In this document: positions 1 to 9,904 of the stretch, piece by piece | Layout: the number at the start of each line of letters is the position of its first letter | How positions within the stretch are numbered: the first letter of the stretch is position 1 | NCBI GenBank assembly: GCA_039621445.1 | Contig: CP154956.1 | Location: forward strand, 58,535,155 to 58,599,154 | DNA: 64,000 nucleotides | Source: Euglena gracilis | Taxonomy: Eukaryota; Euglenida; Euglenophyceae; Euglenales | Direction: 5' to 3' | Position numbers and translations under genes: made by a program | Notes under the pieces: generated by a model | What the model was told of the DNA's origin: nothing | The model's input: only the letters and a program-made list of their open reading frames with translations | The model's database searches: none

Positions 1-298
1 GGGGGGCTTATCCAGGGGGGGGGCGGGCCGATCCTACCCAGTTTGGACCCCTTCGCGCGTGAATAACTCGGGCCTGGCGGGGAGTTGGGGGTCAAACCCA
101 GGTGATTCGGAAACTAGAAATCCAGTCGCTCGCGACTGAAAAAAAAAATCCGGGAACCGGGCCGGGATCATGGTGATAATCCGTCGGTTCCCGAGGTGGC
201 CCCGACCCGGGGGGGGCGGGGGGAGGGGGGGGGTCGAGGGGGGGGTTTCGCCGGTGGTAAGCTTCGCTCTTACCCATAAAGGGATAAGAGCTCAGCGA
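1..298 (+). repeat. Dispersed repeat R1, copy 1
   Basis: This stretch is closely similar to 26080-26356, from the phrase on a CCTACCCAGTTTGGACC core through to an end reading AAGAGCTCAGCGA. Only the last 50 or so bases recur a third time at 16262-16313. The right end holds a small hairpin in which CTTCGCTCTTA is followed by TAAGAGC. All three copies stop at or next to a run of C that begins another element. No credible coding was seen. It may be a non-autonomous transposon or a fragment of one. Confidence 0.75.
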
Positions 299-437
299 CC
301 CCCCCCATATAAGACCCCCATCTGGCCGGCCGAAGGCCGGCCCTTTGGCCGTGACCGACCCCCCCATATAAGACCCCCCCCATATAAGACCCCCCCTAGG
401 ATTTTGGCTCCCGAGGGGGGGTCTTATATGGGGGGGG
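299..437. mobile_element. C-capped inverted-repeat element, word ATATAAGA
   Basis: The element starts with a C-run plus ATATAAGACCCCC and ends with GGGGTCTTATATGGGGGG, an inverted repeat of about 20 bp. The same word is repeated inside near 362 and 381. Gene-free. Confidence 0.65.
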
Positions 438-513
438 CATGGTATTGCCAGTGGTAAAAGACGTGCGGATTGCTGCAGAACATATTCTCCGCCAATTTGG
501 CGGTATTTTCAGG

Positions 514-691
514 TACCCTCACCCCACCTCAAAGTGTCCCCCCCCTCAAAGTGGCCAAATTTTTGGCAAATTTTGGTTTACCCCCAAATTTTGGTCAAAG
601 GCGCCGAAGGCCAAAATTCAACCCCTCCCAGAGTGGCCATTTTGGGGTCCCACATCGCCTAGAGGGTGGCCACTTTGAGGGGGTGAGGGTA
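514..691. mobile_element. TA-flanked inverted-repeat element (178 bp)
   Basis: The left end reads TACCCTCACCCC and then CTCAAAGTGGCC; the right end is the inverse, GGCCACTTTGAGG then GGGTGAGGGTA. Length and TAC...GTA ends match the elements at 747-926, 1833-2013, 7647-7820 and 9706-9880. Confidence 0.65.
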
Positions 692-746
692 ATGGGTAAA
701 TCTCCCACTCCGGGCCTTTTGGGCCTACACTGCGAATGCAGTCGAA

Positions 747-926
747 TACCACCCCCCCCCCTTATTGTCCCCCCCCCCCCTTATTGTCCCTGGGCCCCGG
801 CCGATGGGGGATTTTTTGGCCCGGCCAATGAAATTCCTTTGGTACCCCCTTATTGTCCCCCCCCTCTTATTGTCCGGTCGGGCCTCCCGGGGAGAGGTCG
901 GTGGGACAATAAGGGGGGGGGTGGTA
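747..926. mobile_element. TA-flanked C-capped element (180 bp), word TTATTGTC
   Basis: The ends are TACCACCCCC and GGGGGTGGTA. The word CTTATTGTCC occurs four times left of centre and once inverted as GGACAATAAG. The interior is related to 7647-7820 and 9706-9880 (shared TGAAATT-CCTTTGGTACCCC core and GGTCGGTGGGACAAT), which have CATATTGTCC instead. Confidence 0.75.
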
Positions 927-1001
927 ACTGCCGAAGCAGGTCTTTACCTGTATTGTACCGGTCTTCCCGACCACAATCCAGGTAAGGTTAACCACAAGAG
1001 T

Positions 1002-1685
1002 TCAGGAACCGTCCGAAATTTTGGGTGGGGTATCCCGCCCAGAACCAAACGTGCCAGAATCCCGGCAGATTGTCCAATATCGGACCGAGGATGGCATTGC
1101 CCTCAAAGGCATATAAAGTTCCATCATGGTGGAACTCACAATTACGCTCCATATGAGCTGTCTGGTCACAGTCACGACGGGGGAGGCGACCAGGATTGGA
1201 AGGTTAAGTTCATTTTGGAACTTCCGCATGGCCTCGAATGCGAGGTCATGAATACTCTGGATGTGCTCGAATAGAGCTTCCATGTCGTCTTCATAGACGT
1301 TTCGGTATTGGCCTTTCTGGCCTCTGCCTGCAGTAGGTGCTCGTTTGGGAGCCCTTTTGGCTTTACCCTTGCCCGATCGGGCTTCCCATCGGACAATCTC
1401 TTCTCTAGCTTGTTTCCAAGCATGAGGACTGAGATTGGATGCAAAACGGGGGCCCAAAAGTGCAGGATTCATATCGCTTGTTCGTCCAAGGGGTTTGAGC
1501 CCCCGCGCCCCCCCCGCGTCCCCCCCCGCGTCCCCCCCGCGTCCCCACCAAGTGGCTTGGAGTGCTTTTTTTGCACAGGCTTTTTTGCAATGTCGCGGCA
1601 TGCTCGCTCTGAAGAAACGAAGAAACGGAAGAGGGAGAAGGAAAAGGAACGCCGAAAAAACAAGTGTGAAATCACAGAAGAGCAT
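1002..1685 (-). pseudogene. Unassigned minus-strand ORF, probably retroelement
   Basis: A reading frame runs through this stretch on the minus strand. Its natural-looking part is 1005-1473, a basic stretch (GKGKAKRAPKRAP) followed by an acidic amphipathic helix region (DDMEALFEHIQSIHDLAFEA). The upstream part is glycine-aspartate repeats produced by a GC-rich insertion at 1500-1549, so the frame there is accidental. I do not recognise the family. Its position downstream of the gypsy pol on the same strand suggests a retroelement accessory or gag fragment, but this is inference. A short lysine/arginine-rich plus-strand frame at 1590-1680 overlaps its upstream end and cannot be excluded. Confidence 0.3.
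1500..1549. repeat. GCGTCCCCCC minisatellite insertion
   Basis: About four direct copies of a 12-13 bp unit, GCGTCCCCCCCC. The same unit occurs at 3222-3258, 8587-8635 and 8747-8806. All four sit within or beside minus-strand retroelement coding. Confidence 0.8.
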
Positions 1686-1832
1686 CTTGAATGTTTGTAT
1701 TCCATCCTGGAGAAGGTATTTACACCCCTCTTCAAGAGAAATAATTGGTTGTTGGTATGCTTAGGTAGAAGATGGGAAGCCAGATTTTGCAAAGATTGCC
1801 AAAGGTTTGATGAATGAGTTTGATTTGCAATG

Positions 1833-2013
1833 TACCCCCCCCTAAATGACCCCCCCCCTAGATGACCCCTGGGGGGTCATCTAGGGGGGGGGGTCATTTA
1901 GCAGAGCAATTTTTCAAGTGGGAAAAGTATCCCCCCCTAAATGACCCCCCCCCCTAGATGACCCTTTGGGGGGTCCTGAAGCAACATTGATAGGGTCATT
2001 TTGGGGGGGGGTA
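1833..2013. mobile_element. TA-flanked C-capped element (181 bp), words TAAATGAC and TAGATGAC
   Basis: The outer ends are TACCCCCCCCTAAATGAC and GTCATTTTGGGGGGGGGTA. Internal palindromes repeat TAGATGACCC / GGGTCATCTA. The two halves look like a near-duplicate of each other (1833-1905 and 1928-2013). Confidence 0.7.
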
Positions 2014-2399
2014 GTGCTGACTTCATGCGAAGTGTCATCAAGACAAAATGGGAACAATGGACGGGTTTTGGTGCCATGAGAAGGGCCGTCCGTGATGAGA
2101 ATTTTTGAGAATTTTTAGGCCATGAGGTTGGCCTTGCAGATGGGGCCTACGGCGGAAATTACCGGTTCATTGCACCATTTCGAAAACCCCCAAATAAGCC
2201 CCTGCCCGCTCGAAAACAATGCTACAACCAACTTCACTCTTTTTTCGTGCCCGGATTGTACAGCCCAGTTTGTGTGTGGAGGTGAACTGTTTCTGATGGA
2301 TGACCTTTGTATTTTGAACAAGCTGGGCTGACTGAGAACATGTGTTTTCCAGGTTGTGGCCATTCAACATTGTTCGTGATGTGTGGAGGGGAAAGGGGA

Positions 2400-2760
2400 C
2401 TGATGGTGCTTTTGATTTGCAAAGGCGCCTTCATGTCCTTTTCCATTTTGTCAACTTTGCCCTCAAGCGGCGTTTGTTGTACGAGCCCCCTGGCGTATGG
2501 CCCATCCTCCCACCTGGGAATTCTGACCCCCCACAGATCATTGTGTATCCCAAAGAGCCATGTGCCAATTTTTGAGTGGGTTGGAGATTGCCGTTCAAAG
2601 GTTGTCAAAAACAGCATTTCTTCAAGATTTTTCTTTCTGTCGGATAGTCATTGGAAGTACATGGCTTCTCTTGATTTGGACCTCTCTGAATCTGAGCAAG
2701 AGGAGGAGGGGTCCACCCAACAACCCAGTTCCAGCAGCCAGGGTGTATGGGAGGCTACAG
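2400..2760 (+). repeat. Dispersed element X, divergent copy
   Basis: This matches the reverse complement of 51480-51790 and 57757-58080: the phrases CCCAAAGAGCCATGT, GTCAAAAACAGCATTTCTT and GGAAGTACATGGCTTCTCTT occur in order. All copies contain an ATG followed by codons for MASLxLxLSESEQEEEGSTQ, an acidic N-terminus that stays open longest here (from 2660). The element is probably a transposon 5' region with a translation start. The family is not recognised. Confidence 0.7.
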
Positions 2761-3221
2761 TGGGGGAGGTGGGGAGGTCCCCCCCAAGTTTCGGGTGTGT
2801 ATTTTGGGGGGGGGGTAAAATGGCGTGGCGAGGGGGTCGTTGGGGGGGAGGGGGTGTGCTGACCCCCCCTTTGGGGATCATTCTGAAATTTTACACTCAA
2901 CGGCAAGAAGTTCTGGCAACCGGAAACTGGAGGTGGGAAGGGTTCCCCCCAGTTTTGGAAGCCCCCCCCCCCGAGATCGCCATACAGGCCTGCCAACAGC
3001 TCTCTGACTCCCACTGTCTGGCAACCAACCATGACAAGGGAGCAAATATCTCACCATGCCTTAGATATGGGCATCTCACCGTCTGAATTTCGCCGTTTGC
3101 TGTCTTCTGATGAATAATACAACACAAAAAATGCTTCTGTGGATGTTTGCTTTGCCTTGAGTCTTCATTGTGACTTTTGAGACAGAAAGGTTTGCTATAT
3201 CATGGTGCCCAAAATGGTGGT

Positions 3222-3258
3222 GCCCCCGCGTCCCCCCCCGCGTCCCCCCCGCGTCCCC
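3222..3258. repeat. GCGTCCCCCC minisatellite insertion
   Basis: Three direct copies of the 12-13 bp unit, just beyond the stop codon of the gag-like remnant at 3278. Confidence 0.75.
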
Positions 3259-3277
3259 AAAACCCCCCAAGCAATTC

Positions 3278-4026
3278 CTATGGGGCATAAGCCAGTTTGG
3301 CTGCTGGGTATGCTGCAGGTAGATCCTGCATATCCGCCAATAGCGGTGGGTTATTGTCAAGGAGGGGTTCGCCTCTAGGCGGATCGATGTAGGTGGGGTT
3401 GCGTACACGTTCGCGAGTATCGTCGAGAATTTTCTGTACTCGTGCACGCTCCGCAGCTTCATGCTCGATTTCTGCCCTATGGGCTCTTTGGGCCAGTTCG
3501 GCTTGCTCGAGCTGTTGCTGAGTGGGTTCAGGAACAGGCAGTACCTCGGTTGCGGCCTGTTGGTCTGGAGGTACTGGTGTCTCCTGAGGTGGTGCCCTTG
3601 ATACTATTACAGGCTGTGGCGCCGTTGGCGCTGTTACAGGCTGTGGCGCGGCACCGCTGTAGCTGCCGGCGCTGCTGCTTTTGCTGGCACCGGTTTGGGG
3701 GGTTGCGCCATTGGCGCTGGCTTGGCCGGCACGGCAATCGGTACGGGCACGGGAGGGGGTGCGGCCTGTTGGCCACCCGATGCCTGATGATGTTGTGTAG
3801 GGGTAGCCTGTCTGGCTGGGGCTGGGGCTGGTGGTTTTGGTCTCCCCATTGGGGATGAAGATTCTGGTCTACCCCGTTTCCCTAGGTCTGCCGGCCTGTA
3901 TGGCTGTGACGCATATTTGCGTTCTGCAGACTGTGGGCCCTGGAGCTGTTCCAGGGATTGGTTGTACTGGCATTCACCGCAGAATTGGTCAATCTCGCAG
4001 AGAAAACTCTGCGGACTGCTCTGCAC
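3278..4026 (-). pseudogene. Gag-like proline/glutamine-rich remnant
   Basis: The first part (4026 to about 3650) has a CEIDQFCGECQYN cysteine cluster and then a long Pro/Ala/Gln-rich linker. One frameshift near 3650 leads into a second open stretch ending at TAG 3278-3280, with an acidic/basic helix (QQQLEQAELAQRAHRAEIEH) and a tail ending KLAYAP. Composition suggests a retrotransposon gag or accessory protein; I cannot assign the family. It lies 3' of the gypsy pol on the same strand. The opposite-strand ORF at 4040-4667 begins immediately beside it. Confidence 0.4.
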
Positions 4027-4039
4027 GTTAGCGCACTCG

Positions 4040-4667
4040 AAAGAGCAGACCCCTCTTTACAAGTGATGTGGGATACCCACTGTCGTCAAATTTTGGGGCT
4101 GGACAATAGGCCTATTGCACAATGGTGTGCTTGTGGCCAAACTCTGATGACAGGAAAGGTGTACTTCATGCCTGGGGAATATCCCTATGACGTCAGCATG
4201 CGTACACTGGGTATCCAGGTACCCCCAATGCCCGCGGATCCGTTATCACACAGGTGCATTCACTGAATACATGCGGGAGCATAGCCCCCCAGTGGCGGAG
4301 AGCAAGGCGGGAGATATCCCAGCACCAATGGTGCAGCCATCGCGAATTTTTCGCGATACCCAGTCCCCTCCTCGTATGCCAAGACCACCACCACCCGAAT
4401 ATCGGGAACCCCCAACGCAATATGCGTATCAGCCAATGACACAACCGTCAACGGCACTACCACCATTCCCATTTCCAGCCCATCTGGAAGCTGGAAGACA
4501 GCTGCCCGTACAACGGGATCAGCCGGTGGCTCAGGAGCCTTGATCCTGGGTTGAGGATGTGGAGCAGGCCGGGGCCGAAGGCCGTATGGCTGTGGAAGAG
4601 GATGTACCAACGTTACATGAACCCCTTCCAGAACCCCGCTTCCCATCACCTCAGCAAGCCATCTAGT
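4040..4667 (+). pseudogene. Proline-rich gag-like remnant, opposite strand
   Basis: Three consecutive open stretches on the plus strand look like one protein broken by indels. The first contains WCACGQTLMTGKVYF, the second a Pro/Gln/Tyr-rich stretch (EYREPPTQYAYQPMTQP) to 4542, and the third an acidic tail ending PSPQQAI and TAG at 4665-4667. The style resembles the flanking minus-strand gag-like remnants, but the strand is opposite. An internal inversion of the element is one explanation; a second element is another. Confidence 0.35.
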
Positions 4668-5731
4668 GGTGCGGGGTATGGCACTGTTGGTGCTGCCTGG
4701 GGCGTCTCATGCGCCTCAGGGATCGCATAAGCGGATATACCATGCCCCCCCCCCCCCGAGCTATTCCTGTCCCCGGGACCCTTTACGGCCAATGGGAACA
4801 GTACGGGGGGGGGAACAGCTCGGGGGGGGGGACCTAGGTCCCCCCCGAGCTATTCCCATACCCGACCCTCGGGCAACCCAAAAGGGGTCATTTTTGGCAA
4901 CTTTTTTGAAAGTTCGCAAAAAATGGTCAATTTTGAGCACATTTGCCAAAAGGTGTTTTTTGAAAATGGTCCAAAAACGTCGATTTTTGAACACTTTCTT
5001 AGGAAGTTCTTTATAAAAAGTGCTATGACAGTGAGCTATTCCCGTACCCCCAATGGGAATAGCTCGGGGGGGGAATAGCTCGGGGGGGGGGGGGTATGGT
5101 ACTACTGCTGCTGACTGCGGTCTGAGCCGCAGGTTCCCTGACGGGCTGTGATGCAGGGGGCATCGCCTGTACGGCGTGTAGCTGGTGCGGGACACCCTGT
5201 ACGGGTTGAGATTGGGGTTGTGTTTGGGGTTGTTGAGGCATAACGTACTGTGGTGTATACAGGATGGGAGGTGAGGGACCAGGCATGGCGTAATGCGCCT
5301 GCTCCATTGGAGGTGCCTGTCCCTGCCTCGCATACTGTTGTTGTTCCATTGGAACTTGGTGTACCTGCTGAGGGTGTGGTTGTTCCATTGGAACTTGATA
5401 TGCCTGTTGAGGCTGTGCCGCATATGCAGCACCCATTGGCACGGGTGCCGCATCAGCGACTGGTGGCGGTTGCGCCTGAGAGGGGGGCAGCATTTGTGCC
5501 TGAGAGGGGGCTGGCATATGTGACTGAGAGGGGTATGGCATTTGTGCCTGAACCACTTGAGGGGGGGGGTGGCATTTGTGCCTGAGCCGCGTAAGCGGTT
5601 GGAGGGGGTTGATAAACCGCATACGCGGGCGCCCCTTGGGCTGGTGGGGCCGCCGCATAGGCGTGTGGGGGGTAGGGAGGGAGAGCATAATGCATAGGGG
5701 GCGGGCCTGGGCCGCGCCGTGGGTCTTGCAT
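4640..5731 (-). pseudogene. Pro/Gln/Ala-rich ORF beyond gypsy pol, split by a C-capped element
   Basis: An ATG at 5731-5729 opens a low-complexity protein rich in Pro, Gln, Ala and Tyr (AYAVYQPPPTAYAAQAQMP), then shifts frame in a G-run near 5570 and continues with repeats of QAQMPxPSQ and QVPMEQ to about 5103. A 362-364 bp insertion (4738-5101) follows. Removing the insert with one TA restores the frame, and coding resumes (AYAIPEAHETPQ) to a stop near 4640. The protein has no recognisable domain. Its position 3' of the chromodomain suggests an extra 3' ORF. Confidence 0.4.
4738..5101. mobile_element. TA-flanked C-capped element (364 bp), word GAGCTATTCC
   Basis: The ends are TACCATGCCCCCC and GGGGGGTATGGTA. 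GAGCTATTCC follows C-runs three times and its inverse precedes G-runs, as GGAATAGCTC or GGAACAGCTC. It interrupts the minus-strand Pro/Gln ORF. The centre is A/T-rich with GTTCGCAAAAAATGG-type sequence. Confidence 0.75.
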
Positions 5732-5751
5732 TGTCCGGGGACCGAAAGCAA

Positions 5752-5826
5752 TAAAAAAAAAAAACAAAAACAAAAAAAAAAAAACAAAAAAAAAAAACAA
5801 AAAAAAAAAAAAAAACAAAAAAAAGG
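5752..5826. repeat. A-rich tract with spaced C
   Basis: About 75 bases of A broken only by single C residues. On the minus strand it is a T-rich tract upstream of the ATG at 5731. Confidence 0.9.
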
Positions 5827-5955
5827 TAGCTTTATGAGCTGTAGAAAAAGAAGAGAGAAATGAATTGGGGTTGGGAAAAAAAACACAGAGAGGGGAGGAA
5901 AAGGCCTGTAGGCCGATTTCAAAAATTATTCACTGAAATGTCCATGTTATTTCTT

Positions 5956-6609
5956 TTATTCCACAGCTTCCAGTCCTGTTGGACATAACCAAAAAAAACT
6001 GGAGGATGGCTCCCAGGTGTCCTCCTCTGGCCCATAGCCTTTCCACCTGACCTTCCAGTAATGGACTCCCCGATCAATTTTGTGATCGAGAATTTTGTCT
6101 ACCACAAAATCATCCGTTTCGGGTAACTTGGAACGGGGTTTGAAATAAAGGCACGGTAGTGCTTTGCCATTAGGCGGGGAAAGGTATGGCTTGAAATCAT
6201 CCATGTGAACGTCCTCGATCCCGTTGGCCAGTGCCACCCTATAGCGGCCACTGTTGCCAACGAGTTCCAGAATTTCACAGGGCCCGAGCCAGAGGGGGTC
6301 TAGCTTGGAAGCTTGCATACAGATTCGGCTATTTCGAACCCACACACGATCACCAGCACTATAGCCAGGTGGTTTGAATTCTTGCAAAAATTTATTTCTC
6401 TTTTGAGAATGGATATCAGTAATGCGTTTCTGAACAGTAGTTCTGAGAGACTCTACTTCAGAGAACCATGTCTCACAGGTTACGCTACTTCGAGCTGGTC
6501 TCTCTGATGGTATATCACCAATCGCCGGCGGGTCTCGCCCAAAAACAATTTTATATGGGGAGTGCAGCAAAACTAAACCCGGTAGGGTGTTATATAAAAG
6601 AGGGACCAT
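5956..6609 (-). pseudogene. Gypsy integrase C-terminus and chromodomain
   Basis: This 217-codon frame begins in the integrase C-terminal region ([12 protein letters not shown]), passes through a GPY/F-like barrel ([22 protein letters not shown]) and ends in a chromodomain with the typical [17 protein letters not shown] and EEDTWEP blocks. Chromodomains at this position direct chromovirus insertion to modified histones. This is the best preserved piece of the element. The stop lies at 5956, leaving a short tail after the chromodomain. Confidence 0.85.
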
Positions 6610-7461
6610 GCCAAAACCTGGACCCAGGCCTGGCGTGAGTCAGCCAGTGAGAGGCGGAGCATATTTACAACAGCGTTCATGTTTTTGCCCGGCCGACCCA
6701 AGGGCCATTCGAGAATCGGCCCCGAAGGGCCATTGCCCTTCGGGCGATATAATGGAAAAATGCTGTTTGATTCCCAGTGAACCACATAGGGTTGTGAAGA
6801 ATCGGGAAGAGATCAAATGATCTTGATCACTGACAATCTCGTTCGGCAAGCCCATTAAGCAGATACACCTCTCCATAAATGTCTGTGCTAAAAATTTGCG
6901 CGGTCAACCCTGCCTTTTGGCATGGAATGGCTACTATGTAATCACTCAACCGACAGACGACAACAAAAACATAACCGTAAATTTTGCCGTCTGATCCTTT
7001 GCAAGGTTCTAATTCAAGAAAATCCATGCAGAGGGAGGTAAAAATGTCAAGGGGTACGGGGAAAAAGTCAAGCGTACCAAGGGGGGTACCTCTGTGCGGT
7101 TTCAGCGCGAATGCAAGTCTTTTTCTTTCAGGGTTGTACAATACCTGCGACCCACCAAAGAAAGAAGTTTGGGGGCCCCAGGGTGACCTTGGTTGTGATA
7201 ACATAAAAGTACTTAATCAACCAAGTCACGGGGTATACAATATTTATATCCCGCATCATCGCGGTAAACCAGCCGTAAAGGGGAGAGGGAATAATTATGT
7301 ACAACTTCGCCATTGCGTAGTCTGTGCACTATCGTGCTATATTCACGGGAATAATCCCATTCGCGAAAGAAGAAGGGGGAAGGGGATTCAGATCGCGTAA
7401 TGCGACGGGGGCCAGGTGTGCGGCCTCGTCGCCTTCTCCCCCGTACAGGAGAGACTGGCAC
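6573..7461 (-). pseudogene. Gypsy integrase, zinc-binding and catalytic core remnants
   Basis: Fragments in several frames line up with a retroviral-type integrase. 7461-7213 holds the region before the zinc finger (VYRDDAGYKYCIPRDLVD), 7204-6900 the first half of the core with the first catalytic Asp in CMDFLELEPC, and 6876-6640 the second Asp in NEIVSDQDHL. The third catalytic residue is expected after YRPKGNG, where about 45 bp of GGCCATTCG-type palindromic sequence (near 6690-6735) has been inserted. At least three frame changes make the enzyme non-functional. Confidence 0.75.
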
Positions 7462-8408
7462 GAACGAAAAATCGATGAAACGGGAAAAGAATCCAACATA
7501 TCGTCGGCTGCGTCATATCGACGTGCATATTCATCACCCTCTTGGCTGCCATGAAAGGTGGCATCACCTTCATCCAGGTTTCCGGGGTAATGCCAGGGTG
7601 CTCGACTGAGCGGGTCTGCTACTTTCTGTGTATGACCGGGGGTATATACCCCCCCCCCATATTGTCCCCCCCCCCATATTGTCCCTCGGCCCGACCGACG
7701 AGGAGTTTTTTTGGCTCGGTCAATGAAATTTCCTTTGGTACCCCCATATTGTCCCCCCCCCCATATTGTCCCGTCGGGCCTCCTGGGGAGAGGTCGGTGG
7801 GACAATATGGGGGGGGGGTACAACCACAGGTTGAATTGGCTCAAAAATTCATGCCATCGGCGCCTTCGGCCTACAAAAGACATAGCTTTGTTCAGATCCT
7901 CGGTATACCAGTGTTGAAGACTCTCATGGTCAGTCAACACTAGTATTTGCACCAGGGAACTGGCGACCCAACTACGGAATTTTTGCAAAATAAGTACGAT
8001 TGCGTACGTTTCCTTCTCACGGATACTCCATTTGACTTGGCCTTTGCCATCTTCACCTTGTAGCGTAACTCGTTAGCCGCGTTATGCTGGCTTAGAACAC
8101 CGCCTACAGCATAAATCGCTGCTATGGACTTCTAGCACATAAGGCTTGTAGGGATCCGCGATGTCGAGTACGACATTTTCAAGCATTAGCTTTTTAATGC
8201 TCTCTAGAGCTTCACGCATATCTGCGTCCCATTGGATTTTTGTATTTTCAGGTGCGCGATTTTTGAGTTGCCTCGTTACAGATACCGCGATTTTCGCGAA
8301 ATCCTTCATGTAAATCGCGTAGTATTGGGCTAATCCCAAAAATCCTTTCAAATGGGTGATGGTCTTGATGACCTCAGGTGGCCATTTCTTAATGTTGGCG
8401 TTGGCCAT
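7330..8408 (-). pseudogene. Gypsy RNase H and RT connection, split by a C-capped element
   Basis: 8408-8082 encodes the end of the RT and start of RNase H (THLKGFLGLAQYY). After a frame change, 7988-7822 continues with TDHESLQHWY and FLSQFNLWL. An insertion occupies 7647-7820, and coding resumes with YTPGHTQKVADPLSRAPW, the conserved RNase H C-terminal signature. Excising exactly 7647-7820 joins the two sides in frame. Confidence 0.8.
7647..7820. mobile_element. TA-flanked C-capped element (174 bp) inside RNase H, word ATATTGTC
   Basis: The ends are TACCCCCCCC and GGGGGGGGGTA. CATATTGTCCC occurs after C-runs four times and inverted at the right end. It is about the same length as, and inverted relative to, 9706-9880, which shares nearly all its sequence. 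It splits a conserved RNase H motif, direct evidence of insertion. Confidence 0.85.
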
Positions 8409-9093
8409 TATTAAGAATGTGACCGCAAAACTTTATCGTTTTGCGAAATAAGTGCATTTTGGCGCCTTTGACAAAAAGTCTATGCTTGAGAAATGCGGCT
8501 AATACCGCGCGAACATCACAATAGTGAATGTCGAGAATATTCTCGTGTGTATTCGCTGAAGGAGGTGGGGTACCCACCGGGGGTGTTCCCCCCGCGTCCC
8601 CCCCGCGTCCCCCCCCGCGTCCCCCCCGCGTCCCGAATTTTTTGCCGGGCACGTTTTTTGGTCGACCAAAGGAAAATTACATACAAATTTGGGTGATGCC
8701 AAAGAAAACGCATGGGGGTGGTTGGGCCATGGTTCCCCCCCCCCCCGCCGCGTCCCCCCGCGTCCCCCCCCCGCGCCCCCCCCGCGCCCCCCCCCCCGCG
8801 TCCCGAACCACCCCCACCAAAACATTGTCAATGTATACCAGCGGAAACAGTAAATCCCGTAAGACCCATTGGATCATGCGCTGAAACATTGCTGGTCCAT
8901 TCTTAACACCCATTGGTAAAACCGTCCATTGGTAAACACCTCTGGATGTTACAAAAGCTGTATAGGCTTGCGAATCGGGATCCAGATGCATTTGGTGGAA
9001 ACCATCCTCTAGGTCGAAAATTGACCACAAGTAGTTATCCGCTTGTTTTGTGATAAGGTCCTCTATGAGAGGTAGCTGGAATGGGTCATCCTT
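8389..9093 (-). pseudogene. Gypsy reverse transcriptase, palm and C-terminal part
   Basis: From DDPFQLPLIEDLI at about 9093 the frame runs through FDLEDGFHQMHL (first catalytic Asp) and LPMGVKNGPAMFQR to the active-site motif at 8835-8824, which reads YIDN rather than YxDD. An insertion at 8570-8814 follows, and coding resumes with LAAFLKHRLFVKGAKMH and FCGHIL. The Asp-to-Asn change would inactivate the enzyme. The N-terminal part lies at 11354-11640, beyond a 2.26-kb nested element. Confidence 0.85.
8570..8814. mobile_element. Insertion bounded by two GCGTCCCC arrays
   Basis: Two arrays of GCGTCCCCCCC (8587-8635 and 8747-8806) bracket about 110 bp of unrelated sequence. Together they separate the RT active-site motif from the next conserved block, so the whole block behaves as one insertion. 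Exact ends and any target duplication are unclear. Confidence 0.55.
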
Positions 9094-9439
9094 GGGGGAG
9101 CACGCCTTCGGCCAGCCGTCGGCCAGCCGTGTGACCCACAGGAAAATGACCCGAGCCACAGCCTTGTAATGCAGAAACAATTTCGCCGCCAATCTCCCTT
9201 CAAGGTCATGTTCATCGTTGGTGGAGGCTGCATTTTTGCCCGTTTGAAGTCATTTTTCGTCAATTTTTGTCAATTTTGCCATTTTTGGACTTTTTTTTTT
9301 AACCATTTTTGACCATTTCAGCCTTTTTTTGGGTCATTCTACAGTCGTTGTGAAGGGTTATTTGCCTACATATTATTTGAATGACTAAAAAATGCTCAGC
9401 TGGTGTCCCACTGGCAAAATTACCTACAGCCGGCGCCCC

Positions 9440-9650
9440 TATTTTTTGAAACGTTTTGACACATTCTTGAAACGTTTTGACAAAGCTTTTGAAATATTTT
9501 GACGGTATTCAGGAAATGTTTTGACAAGGTTTTTGGACGTTTCTGTGCGCAATTTTTGAAATACTTTGACAAAATCTTTGAAATGTTTTGACAAAATCTT
9601 TCAAACAAATTTGACAAAATCTTTGAGACTTTTTGACAAATTTTTGGTGC
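9440..9650 (+). repeat. Degenerate tandem repeat TTTTGACAAARTCTTTGAAA
   Basis: About ten imperfect copies of a 20-22 bp unit containing TTTTGACAAA. The inverse orientation, TTTGTCAAAA, forms a similar array at 10690-10835, so the two behave as inverted arms within the 2.26-kb element. Confidence 0.7.
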
Positions 9651-9705
9651 ATTTCCATGTCATTGTGTGACCAATGTCTGTCCCGCAGGATGCCTCGTCT
9701 GAGCG

Positions 9706-9880
9706 TACCCCCCCCCCCATATTGTCCCACCGACCTCTCCCCAGGAGGCCCGATGGGACAATATGGGGGGGGGACAATATGGGGGTACCAAAGGAAATTT
9801 CATTGACCGAGCCAAAAAAACCCCTCGTCGGCCGGGCCGAGGGACAATATGGGGGGGGACAATATGGGGGGGGGGTGGTA
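9706..9880. mobile_element. TA-flanked C-capped element (175 bp), second copy of the ATATTGTC type
   Basis: Reverse-complement copy of 7647-7820 with few differences, ending TACCCCCCCC and GGGGGTGGTA. It is nested inside the 2.26-kb element. Confidence 0.85.
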
Positions 9881-9904
9881 CCAGGCATTTGCTTAAGGGA
9901 TTGC

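Noticed and set aside
7647-7820. Introner-type intron explanation for C-capped elements
   Set aside because: No GT donor and AG acceptor are placed at the element borders, and the host frame in this case is a dead retroelement.
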